This document shows, in pieces, positions 1 to 8,190 of a stretch of DNA of 64,000 nucleotides (the first letter of the stretch is position 1; the number at the start of each line of letters is the position of its first letter). Source of the stretch: Pseudomonadota bacterium (lineage in GTDB: Bacteria; Pseudomonadota; Gammaproteobacteria; Burkholderiales; Rhodocyclaceae); contig JAKOZI010000315.1 of NCBI GenBank assembly GCA_029780075.1, positions 1 to 64,000 on the forward strand. Direction: 5' to 3'. A program made the translations under genes and the position numbers. The notes beneath the pieces are model-generated. The model saw only the letters and a program-made list of their open reading frames with translations, ran no database searches and had not been told where the DNA came from.

Positions 1-134
1 TGCCCCACCTGGACCGGATGAACCCCGTGTTCCTGGCCAATCTCATTGATCGTCTTCACCCCTCGCAAGGCCTCCAGGCCTACCTTCGCCTTGAACTCCG
101 GGGTGTGTACCTTCCGCGTCTTCACTTCGCTCAT
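1..134 (-). CDS. IS3-family transposase OrfA, N-terminal part (continues outside window)
   Basis: Translated sequence MSEVKTRKVHTPEFKAKVGLEALRGVKTINEIGQEHGVHP, read directly from the reverse strand. Confidence 0.75.
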   Translation of the reverse strand, partial: MSEVKTRKVHTPEFKAKVGLEALRGVKTINEIGQEHGVHPVQVG

Positions 135-193
135 CGCTTCTCGTTCCCTATGACAGCGCCTAGCTTAAACCACTGTCTCAAATCCTGGGACCA
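1..193 (-). mobile_element. End of an IS3-family-like insertion sequence, truncated by the window edge
   Basis: Reverse strand 134->1 reads MSEVKTRKVHTPEFKAKVGLEALRGVKTINEIGQEHGVHPVQVG, typical of IS3-family OrfA N-termini. It is preceded by a terminal sequence starting TGGTCCCAGGATTTGAGACAGTGG at about 193. Confidence 0.8.
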
Positions 194-673
194 CTATAGT
201 CCAGTAGCGAAGACACGCCGGAGAATCTCTGGATTGCCGTGACGCGGCAGGGGTTCACCAAACTCCCGCAACGTATTCACCAGTTGCTGGCCACTCTCGT
301 TGGTGAGCACGAAATTCATACCCACTTGGGTCGTTGCGATGACCTCGCGTGCTCGTCGATGGAATCCCTCCAGATCATTCCGTGAAAGCGCCTTGGATGT
401 GGAGAGGACTTGGCCCGTGGTCCTGGCCCGGAACAATTGCGTGTCGACGGACTGAATCATCGCACGCGCCGTGGCAATCATGTCCCTTTCGAGTTGGGCA
501 CGGCCGTTCAGGTACTCACGCGCGAACAAGACCGCGACACCGAGTATTCCAGGCAGCAGACAGGCGAGAATCAGCAACAGGAGCACCGTGCCGATTCGCC
601 AGCGGGAAGTAAAACCGTAGGCCCGAACGCTTTTCCTGCGTTTCAAGAGCTTATCCCGATCATGGGCAACCAC
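194..673 (-). pseudogene. Membrane sensor protein (Cache/CHASE-like sensor N-terminus), truncated by the IS end
   Basis: One N-terminal TM helix (IGTVLLLLILACLLPGILGVAVLF) followed by an extracytoplasmic sensor-like region. The ORF stops (TAG, 194-196) exactly at the IS boundary. Confidence 0.65.
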
Positions 674-721
674 CCGAATCCCGGCTTCAATCGCCGCGGA
701 ATCCGCCGATTTGAAGCCAGG

Positions 722-795
722 TGGAGCGGGCGAAGGGAATCGAACCCTCGGCTCTAGCTTGGGAAGCTAGGGTATTGCCATTATACGACGCCCGC
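722..795 (-). tRNA. tRNA-Gly (anticodon CCC)
   Basis: Reverse strand GCGGGCGTCGTATAATGGCAATACCCTAGCTTCCCAAGCTAGAGCCGAGGGTTCGATTCCCTTCGCCCGCTCCA. Acceptor stem pairs, anticodon loop is TTCCCAA, T-loop is GGTTCGATTCC, CCA is encoded. Confidence 0.93.
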
Positions 796-917
796 ACAGT
801 CACTATTTTACGACGGTTACTGCGGTCTTCACAACGACACTGTGCAGCCCTTTGGCAAACCACAGGTTCTCGGCCCCGATACGGTCCGGCCTGCAAGCCG
901 AAGTTACTGGCCTGCTC

Positions 918-1589
918 TCAAGCCAGATCGACGACCATACGAAAAAGCCGATGGCCGGAAGCCAGGTACTTGCGCTCGAAGGGCGTCATCGCCGATTCCG
1001 GCGCATACGATTCGGCAACCACCGGGCGCTGCGTCATTCGCCGCACTGCGAAACCGAACTCCGCCAGGTAGATTGCCCAGTTGCTGCGGCACTCCAGCAC
1101 CCCGCCCAAGTCGAGCAGGGACGGAAAGACCGGGTGCCCGTGCCAGCGGCGACTTACCTGGCTGGCCTTCGGCCAGGGGTTCGGGTAAAGCAGATAATGT
1201 CGATCGAGCCGGATGCCCGCCGCGCGCAACAGACGCCAGTAGTCGACCACATCGGCGCGCACCAGGTCGAGATTAGGCGGCCACTGCGCAGTGCTACGCT
1301 TGCCGCGCGCCAGACGCGATGCCGACTGATCTACGCCGATCACGTAGTGGTCGGGAAAGTTCCTGGCCAAATACAGGCTGCTCTCCCCCACGCCACAGCC
1401 CGAATCAAGAATGACCGGTGATCCGGCAGCCGTGCGCTGCCAACGTTCGCGGCTGGCCGTAAACGCCGCACGATTGTAGTCAGCGTAGGGCTTGCGGAAA
1501 GGTGCGCCGGCATGCCGGTCGAGCAGGGTCGCCAGATGCGGGTGAATGTTGTCCTGCACGCTCTCGGGAACGCGCGAGTTGCCGTACAT
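918..1589 (-). CDS. tRNA (guanine-N7-)-methyltransferase-like SAM-dependent methyltransferase (TrmB family)
   Basis: ILDSGCGVGESSLYLARNFPDHYVIGVDQS (SAM motif I) and LLYPNPWPKASQVSRRWHGHPVF (TrmB-type PNPWPK...RRWH motif). Start taken at MYGNSRVPES. Confidence 0.8.
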   Translation of the reverse strand: MYGNSRVPESVQDNIHPHLATLLDRHAGAPFRKPYADYNRAAFTASRERWQRTAAGSPVILDSGCGVGESSLYLARNFPDHYVIGVDQSASRLARGKRSTAQWPPNLDLVRADVVDYWRLLRAAGIRLDRHYLLYPNPWPKASQVSRRWHGHPVFPSLLDLGGVLECRSNWAIYLAEFGFAVRRMTQRPVVAESYAPESAMTPFERKYLASGHRLFRMVVDLA

Positions 1590-1599
1590 CGAGCGCGGC

Positions 1600-2589
1600 T
1601 CAGCCTGCCGCCGGCATGACGGGAACGCCATGCCTCCGGAGCACGCGCGAGACTTCTTCGACCCCGCGCAGCGCCCGCACGGCGATGAACAGCGCTTCGG
1701 CTTCGATAAAATTGCGCCGCAGCGATCCCAGCCACAATTTGAGGCGACCCGGCGCCTGTCGCGGCGAAACCTTGCCACAGACCTGTTGCCAGTAAGACGC
1801 CAGCAAGGGCTGCAACAGCAGCCAATCCAGCGAGCGATCACTCGCGATCGCCTGACCCGCCGCCAGCGCGCGAATGCGCCGGGCAAGAAACGGATCGGCG
1901 ACCGCCCCGCGACCGAGCATCACATCCTGAGTGCCACTGACTGCGCAGCAACGGGCATGGTCCGCCGTCGTCCAGACTTCACCGTTGGCAGTCACCGGTT
2001 GCTGGACGACATCCTTGATGCGCGCCACCCATTCCCAGTGAGCCGGCGGCCGGTAGCCTTCGGCCCGGGTACGCGCATGCACGACCAGCGACACGACGCC
2101 CCCGGCGGCCAGAGCCCGCGCACAGTCGAGGGTCCTCGCCGTGTCGCGCACGCCGAGTCGCATCTTGGCGGTGAATGGGATTTCGGCGGGCACCACGCGC
2201 CGTACCGTAGCGACGATGCGAAACAATTGCTCCGGATCGGTGAGCAGCGTCGCACCACCGCCGTGGCGATTCACCGTCGGCGCTGGGCACCCGAAGTTCA
2301 GGTCGATCCCGGCCGGCGAGAGTTCGACCAACTGCGCCGCGTTGTCGGCCAGACAGGCCGGGTCACTGCCGAGAAGCTGGACGACCACCGGTGTGCCGGC
2401 GTCGGTACGGCTGCCGCGGCCGAGTTCGGGGCAGATTCGGCGAAAGCTTCGTACCGGCAGCACACTGCCCGAAACACGCAGAAACTCGCTCACCGCCAGA
2501 TCGTAGGCGCCCAGACGCGTCAACACGTCGCGCAAGACGTCATCGACCAACCCCTCCATCGGTGCCAACAGCAATCTGCCCATGTTCAA
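1600..2589 (-). CDS. dusC: tRNA-dihydrouridine synthase (DusC-like)
   Basis: LLLAPMEGLVD, GIDLNFGCPAPTVNRHGGGATLL, PFTAKMRLGV, VTANGEVWT, VMLGRGAVADPFL: Dus family motifs. Confidence 0.88.
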   Translation of the reverse strand: MNMGRLLLAPMEGLVDDVLRDVLTRLGAYDLAVSEFLRVSGSVLPVRSFRRICPELGRGSRTDAGTPVVVQLLGSDPACLADNAAQLVELSPAGIDLNFGCPAPTVNRHGGGATLLTDPEQLFRIVATVRRVVPAEIPFTAKMRLGVRDTARTLDCARALAAGGVVSLVVHARTRAEGYRPPAHWEWVARIKDVVQQPVTANGEVWTTADHARCCAVSGTQDVMLGRGAVADPFLARRIRALAAGQAIASDRSLDWLLLQPLLASYWQQVCGKVSPRQAPGRLKLWLGSLRRNFIEAEALFIAVRALRGVEEVSRVLRRHGVPVMPAAG

Positions 2590-2804
2590 CCCGAATCTAT
2601 TGCCCTATTCTACCGGAGCGCGCCGGCTCAAATCCCGCGGACTTGAGTCGTGCCGGACGCAGGGCCGTCGATTTACCACACGGCAAGCTCCCATGGCAGT
2701 ACACTGTTGTCGCCCTGACCACAACAATGGAGTCAGAGACGAGTCCGGAGCGGCCTTCTCCAAAGTGAGGATGAACGCTTTTCCTGCCCCTTGATGCTGC
2801 TTCA

Positions 2805-4328
2805 GTGACCGATACCAACAACCCTATCGACATTGCCCGCGAAGCGCTCAAACAATTGACGCTTCGCAAGCTGTCGCCCACTCCGGCAAACTACCAGGCC
2901 TGCTACAACGAGGCCGCCAGGCTACCCAATGTTGCGGGCTTCCCGGAAGCACAGTTGCGTCAGATCTTGACGGCGCTGCGGGTCAAGCACCCGGCGCTGA
3001 CGCAGCATCTGGAGCGCTTTGAAACCGCCATCGGCAACCGCAGTTGGCTGGCTGTCCAGGATGCACTGCTCGTTCTCACCAGCGCGGCCACCGGCACTTC
3101 TGCGGTGAAGCCTCAACCCGATGACAAGGCAGGCGAACTGACCATCGAGTTGCTGGCCAGGATCCGGCGCCTGATCGAGGATCTGCTGCCCGCGCTGGGC
3201 AGCGAAGACGAGTGGTTGTTCGGCCAGGCGCGCACGCTGCTGCAAACGCTGACAGGCCCGGCGGTGGACATCCAAACGCTGCTGGGCCTGCTGACCTGTT
3301 TCAGCCAACGAGCATCGCTGGCCGCAGAAGAGCAGGTGGAAATCAAGGAACTCCTGCTCAAGCTGCTGCATCTGATCATCGAAAACATCGGCGAGCTGAC
3401 CCTGGACCAGCAATGCATCCAGGGGCAGATCGACTCGCTGGTCCGGGCGGTGGCCCCGCCTCTCAGTTTGCGTCGCCTGGACGAGGCCGAGCGACGCCTG
3501 CAGGAGGTCATATCCAGACAACACGAAGCAAAGAGCCGGACACTGGAAGCCCAGGAAGCAATGTGCGAAATGCTTTCGGCATTTATCGATCAACTGACGG
3601 CGATGAATCAGTCCAGCACCGACTTCCAGAACAACCTCGAACAAAGCGCCAGCGAGATTTCCGAGGTGCGCACGCTCGAAGACCTGACACCACTGCTGCA
3701 ACGGGTGATCGATGCCACCCGCGCGATGGCTCAGGACACCGCGTCCGCCCGTGGTCAACTGGAAGAACTCCAGGACAAGGTCCTCACCACCGACGCCGAA
3801 CTCGCCAAGCTGCACGAGGAACTACACCACGCGAGCGCTTCTGCCCGCCACGACCCCTTGACCGACGCACTCAACCGCAGGGGGCTTGCCGAGGCGCTGG
3901 CGCGCGAGATCGCCAGCATGCAACGCAAGGATTCCCCCCTATGCGTGTCCTTGCTTGACGTCGACAATTTCAAGAAGATCAATGACCGGCTGGGCCACGC
4001 AACGGGCGACGAGGCGCTTGTCCATCTGGTCAATGTCGTGCGCCACTACATGCGTCCGATCGACACCCTGGCACGCTACGGCGGCGAGGAATTCGTCATA
4101 TTGATGCCGGATACCCGCCAGGAAGAGGGCATCGAGACGATGAAGCGCCTGCAGCGAGAACTCACCAAGAACTTCTTCCTGACCGGCAATGAAAGGATCC
4201 TGATTACCTTCAGCGCCGGGGTCACCCAGTTGACGTCGGGCGAGTCCGGCGAAGAGGCGATCAGACGGGCTGACCAGGCCATGTACCTGGCCAAACGAAC
4301 CGGAAAGAACCGCGTCCTGGGCGGCTAG
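2805..4328 (+). CDS. Diguanylate cyclase (GGDEF domain, GGEEF active site)
   Basis: DPLTDALNRRGLAEAL, DVDNFKKINDRLGHATGDEAL, YGGEEFVILMP, RADQAMYLAKRTGKNRV. GTG start. Confidence 0.92.
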   Translation: MTDTNNPIDIAREALKQLTLRKLSPTPANYQACYNEAARLPNVAGFPEAQLRQILTALRVKHPALTQHLERFETAIGNRSWLAVQDALLVLTSAATGTSAVKPQPDDKAGELTIELLARIRRLIEDLLPALGSEDEWLFGQARTLLQTLTGPAVDIQTLLGLLTCFSQRASLAAEEQVEIKELLLKLLHLIIENIGELTLDQQCIQGQIDSLVRAVAPPLSLRRLDEAERRLQEVISRQHEAKSRTLEAQEAMCEMLSAFIDQLTAMNQSSTDFQNNLEQSASEISEVRTLEDLTPLLQRVIDATRAMAQDTASARGQLEELQDKVLTTDAELAKLHEELHHASASARHDPLTDALNRRGLAEALAREIASMQRKDSPLCVSLLDVDNFKKINDRLGHATGDEALVHLVNVVRHYMRPIDTLARYGGEEFVILMPDTRQEEGIETMKRLQRELTKNFFLTGNERILITFSAGVTQLTSGESGEEAIRRADQAMYLAKRTGKNRVLGG

Positions 4329-4371
4329 GATTTGCCGATGCAGGTCTCACCGCCTGCGTCCCATACCCAGA

Positions 4372-5379
4372 TTAGCGATCGAGAACGATCTGGCGCGGGC
4401 CGCGGCCACCATCCCAGGCCCAAAGCTTGCCGTCGGCCGATAGCGCAATCGTCGAGCCATTACCCGCCGCTACGGCGACGACCTGTTCGGCGATCTTCGT
4501 CGGCTCGACGGCAAAACCGCTGCCCCAGGCCCATAAGGTGCCGTCCTCGCGAATCGCCACCGAATGCGCCGCGCCGGTGGCGACCCCCTTGGCGCCGGTG
4601 AAGATGCGGCCCCAGCTGGTCGCCTTGTCGCCCAGTCCATGCCTTGACAGCGGGCCATTGACGTTGCCGCCGGTTCCGAACACTTCCCCGCTGCTCGCCA
4701 GATACAGCGCGTGACCGGTATGCGCCCTGACGGCAACAACCTGCGACGCGGTTTTGGCGAACTCGCCGGCCGCCAGCAGACGACCATCGCCATACTGACC
4801 CCGATTGGCCAGGCCGCGAACATAGAGTTCGCCAGCCTGCGTAATGTAGTAGTCGGTTCCGTCACCGACCGCGGCGGCGATGACTCTTTCGGCAATCTTG
4901 CGCGGCGGCTCCCTGCCACTGCCCTGCCATAGGCTGCGGGTCCGGTTGATCGCCAGCCAACCCGAATTGCCGGCGGCGAAGCTGAGCACGTCGCGCATCA
5001 GCAAGGTAGCGCTGGCCGGCGATGCCGTCCAGGTCAGCAGGCTGCCGTCCCTGCGCAGGGCATAGTAGGCGTCCTTGCTCACGCCCACCTGAACCACATC
5101 GGAAATCATCGGCGTCGGCCGATCGCTGCCGATCCAGCCGTAGGCAATACCGCCCCAGATCGCCATGTGCCGGTCGTAGTAGGCCGCCAGTTGTTCGCCG
5201 GAACTGTCCGCCAGAACTGCCGTGCCTGGCAGGAAGGCCGCGAGGAGCACGACCAGAATCGCCCGCCAGGACCTGACCGTGCGTAGTACAACACCGCACC
5301 TCCTGGTCAAAGTGTGCTGCCGACCCTCACCGCCATCACGAGGCACCGCGTTCTCCTCCTCTCTTACAAGCTTGCGCAC
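4372..5379 (-). CDS. RCC1-repeat-like beta-propeller protein
   Basis: Repeated AAGxxxxxALxxDGxLWAWG-type units: ATGAAHSVAIREDGTLWAWGSG and VAAGNGSTIALSADGKLWAWDGG. N-terminal hydrophobic segment. Confidence 0.75.
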   Translation of the reverse strand: MRKLVREEENAVPRDGGEGRQHTLTRRCGVVLRTVRSWRAILVVLLAAFLPGTAVLADSSGEQLAAYYDRHMAIWGGIAYGWIGSDRPTPMISDVVQVGVSKDAYYALRRDGSLLTWTASPASATLLMRDVLSFAAGNSGWLAINRTRSLWQGSGREPPRKIAERVIAAAVGDGTDYYITQAGELYVRGLANRGQYGDGRLLAAGEFAKTASQVVAVRAHTGHALYLASSGEVFGTGGNVNGPLSRHGLGDKATSWGRIFTGAKGVATGAAHSVAIREDGTLWAWGSGFAVEPTKIAEQVVAVAAGNGSTIALSADGKLWAWDGGRGPRQIVLDR

Positions 5380-6437
5380 AATTCCCTGGCGTCCTTTTCA
5401 TGCCGCGGCAGGGGCAATCGCTCCATCAGGTAACACAGGCAATCCTGGCGCACCACGCGCGCATCGAGTGTCAGCATCGCCGGTGTTACCGCACGCCGCA
5501 GGCGGATGGTACCCCCACCACAGGCAAAAAACTCGTGCGCAACGTCACGCCCCCTTTCGTCGCGGACGTCGATCGGCAGTTCCAGTTGCGTCCGTCCGAA
5601 CACCGTGCCGGGATCGAGTTGCCGGAAATTCATGTGGTCGAGTTGCGGATCGAAATCAACGTCTGCGCGCGCATCGCCAAAGCCGAACGATACCGCGGTC
5701 GGTACGCGCACCGTCGCTACCGTATGGTAGAGATCGATGTCGTCCCCACGCACAGCGTGTACAGGGAAAGTTGCCAGATGCAGACAGGCCTCGATGAAAC
5801 GCGCCGCGTGTTCCTCGTTGGTCGATTTTCCGGGCTTGCCGCATTCCACGGTCAATGAGGGGCAAAACGGCGAAAACGCCGTCGTCTGCGTGCCCGCCAG
5901 GCCGCGAAACCAGACGACGGTGCGGGAAAACAGGAGCGCCAGGTGCAACACGGCCTGATCAAGACGATTCACCACGCAGTAATGCGGATTGATGCCGGTG
6001 TTGTTGTGCACGTCGATGCTGGCAAAAACTCCGCGCGCCTGCATCATGCGCTGCACCTCGCCCATCGCGGCACATTCCTGCGAACCAGCGTACGCCTCGC
6101 CACCCGGCCAGACCCGGTTGTAGTCGGGCTGATCATCAAGACGGCGCAGCCCCTCTGCCGCCGCCGCGACATTGCCGACCAGGATCGACAGGGCTCGCGG
6201 CAACAGGCGACCGACGTATGTCCGCAACACGCTCTGCAGGGCCACCACGCCGCAGTCTTCGTTGCCGTGCAGCAGCACCGAGACGAACAGCGGCGGCTGG
6301 CGACGTCCAGGCAGATGAATCAGCGTCGGACCGGGCAGCAGACGGTGGAGTTCGCGGGCAGGGGTATCGAGAAAGTGTGCCGGCAGGGTGTCGAGTACGG
6401 TCAGCATGAAGGGAAAACGCTCATAGGGGCCACTCAT
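5364..6437 (-). CDS. Succinylglutamate desuccinylase/aspartoacylase-like (M14 family) zinc carboxypeptidase-type protein
   Basis: LLHGNEDCGVVAL, SIDVHNNTGINPHYCVVNR, TVECGKPGKSTNEEHAARFIEA: metal ligands and catalytic Glu region typical of the family. Start overlaps the upstream gene stop. Confidence 0.78.
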   Translation of the reverse strand: MSGPYERFPFMLTVLDTLPAHFLDTPARELHRLLPGPTLIHLPGRRQPPLFVSVLLHGNEDCGVVALQSVLRTYVGRLLPRALSILVGNVAAAAEGLRRLDDQPDYNRVWPGGEAYAGSQECAAMGEVQRMMQARGVFASIDVHNNTGINPHYCVVNRLDQAVLHLALLFSRTVVWFRGLAGTQTTAFSPFCPSLTVECGKPGKSTNEEHAARFIEACLHLATFPVHAVRGDDIDLYHTVATVRVPTAVSFGFGDARADVDFDPQLDHMNFRQLDPGTVFGRTQLELPIDVRDERGRDVAHEFFACGGGTIRLRRAVTPAMLTLDARVVRQDCLCYLMERLPLPRHEKDARELCASL

Positions 6438-7842
6438 GCACGGGCACGAGACGGCGCTGTTGCTCAAGATAGTCGGCGGTGAGCCGGAAAAAGTCGCGGT
6501 GTTTCGCGTAGTGCGCCAGTTGCCAGGCCGCCCCGTTCTGACGGCTACGCAAACGTCCGGCGATCACCTGCAAGTACCGCGCGACGTCGGCGGCGTCGAG
6601 TTCGAGCCGCATCAAGCCTTCGCGCGCCAGCGGCAACAACTGGCGTTCGAGCAGTTCGACGGCGGTTGTCTCCCGACCGTCGAACCAGACCAGGCGCGCC
6701 CCAAGACCCGCGCGCGCGGCCCGGTAGAAGTTCTCGCGCGCGACCGCAAAGGGCAACTGCGACTCCGGCGCCACCTTCTGCCGGGCCAGCATGCTGACCG
6801 CGCCGTAATAGAACGCTGCATTGGCGATCATGTCGACGATGCTGGGTCCGGCGGGCATCACCCGCTGCTCGACCCGCAAGTGCGGCTGATCATTATCGTC
6901 GAAGCCGATCAGCATGCGATTCCAGCGCCAGATGGTTCCGTTGTGCAGGCGCAGATGGGCGTAGGACTGTATCGGGCCGGGTATTGCAAAGGGCAGCAAC
7001 ACCGTATAGGACGACAGGTTCTCGGCAAAACAGGCGGTCGGGTCGGCATCCAGGTAGCCCGACCCGAAAGTAACGCGCAGGTGCTCGGGATGCTCCGGAT
7101 CACAGCAATCGACGGCCTGTTCGAAGAGCGGGATGCGTGTCTCGTGCCAGAGCGCACGCTCAAACAGGAAAGGCGAATTGGCAGCCAGCGCGACCAGGGG
7201 GGCAGCCAGCAGAAGCGAGGCATTGTAGGTGCGCGCCGCCTCACCGGCGGGGGTCTGCAAATGGACCTGAAAGGACGTGGTCGCTGCCTCCAGCATCACG
7301 TCGGCATGCGTCGTGCACAAGCTGTCGATGCCGGAGATATCCAGAGCCAGAGGCCGGCCGCCACGGAGCACCAGAATCTGCTCATTGAGCATGGCGTAAC
7401 GCTTCGACGGCGACATGCTGGCCAAGGAGAGATCAGTTTCACGGACTGTCGGCAGCGTGCCGATGGCGATCAACGCCGACTCTTCGTCACGCGCTGCACG
7501 CAGGCACTGCTGCCAGGTCGCGGTCAGTTCGCTTTCGAGCCTAGACAGTGCCCTGCCCTGCAAGGGTTGCGGGGTGCCATTGAGTTCGACGTTGAAACGC
7601 GATAGTTCGGGCACCACCAGCGGACTGGCCAGGCGCTCCAGGAACGACACATTGCGTGGGACCGGCGTCAGCTTGTCGTCGATCAGCCAGGCCTCAAGCT
7701 CGAAACCGGCGACCAGTCCCGCGTCGGCGAAGTCCCCGCGCGCATAAGCGGCGTGCGCATGCTGTGTCTCAAGCGCCAGCCGCTGGTGGAAACGTGCGAA
7801 GTCGTCCGCCGTGAAGCCGCTGCTGCCAATCTCCCTTCCCAT
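6421..7842 (-). CDS. Glutamate-cysteine ligase family 2 (GCS2)-like protein
   Basis: AGFELEAWLIDDKLTPVPRNVSFLERL, LSRFNVELNGTPQPLQGRALSRLE, NLSSYTVLLPFA, HNGTIWRWNRMLIG: GCS2-family-like. Confidence 0.75.
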   Translation of the reverse strand: MGREIGSSGFTADDFARFHQRLALETQHAHAAYARGDFADAGLVAGFELEAWLIDDKLTPVPRNVSFLERLASPLVVPELSRFNVELNGTPQPLQGRALSRLESELTATWQQCLRAARDEESALIAIGTLPTVRETDLSLASMSPSKRYAMLNEQILVLRGGRPLALDISGIDSLCTTHADVMLEAATTSFQVHLQTPAGEAARTYNASLLLAAPLVALAANSPFLFERALWHETRIPLFEQAVDCCDPEHPEHLRVTFGSGYLDADPTACFAENLSSYTVLLPFAIPGPIQSYAHLRLHNGTIWRWNRMLIGFDDNDQPHLRVEQRVMPAGPSIVDMIANAAFYYGAVSMLARQKVAPESQLPFAVARENFYRAARAGLGARLVWFDGRETTAVELLERQLLPLAREGLMRLELDAADVARYLQVIAGRLRSRQNGAAWQLAHYAKHRDFFRLTADYLEQQRRLVPVHEWPL

Positions 7843-7911
7843 CGGCCATTTCCCTCCGTGTGCTGCATGGACACCGCCTCACCGGCACCGTGCCCTTGCG
7901 CGCGACCATTA

Positions 7912-8190
7912 TCGCCTATTGCCGCGGATCAGGCTCCAGCGCGACAGCTTAGCAAAAGATTCGCCGGCTGCCGGCAAATCGATCCCGATGCTGACCTGCG
8001 TTCCCGCCGGTGCATAGGTCAGCGCGTCGCCCCGGCCGCTCCTGCTGAGCACGATATTTGCAGGTACTGGTTGGCACGACGCGCCGGATTGGCGGTGATG
8101 TCCTCCTGCCCTCGCTGCAGACGCAGGCGCGTGTCGACCATCAGGCCGCCGGCAAAAGCACCGAGGGCATCGAAGAGCAGTTTCAAACCG
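7912..8190 (-). pseudogene. Possible frameshifted fragment of unknown protein
   Basis: Two reverse frames read continuously across a shift near 8055: LKLLFDALGAFAGGLMVDTRLRLQRGQEDITANPARRANQYLQ then IVLSRSGRGDALTYAPAGTQVSIGIDLPAAGESFAKLSRWSLIRGNRR-stop. Confidence 0.35.

Noticed and set aside
1546-2646. 366-aa plus-strand ORF
   Set aside because: Antisense to a clear dus gene; composition (Arg/His/Gln-rich) typical of GC-rich shadow ORFs.
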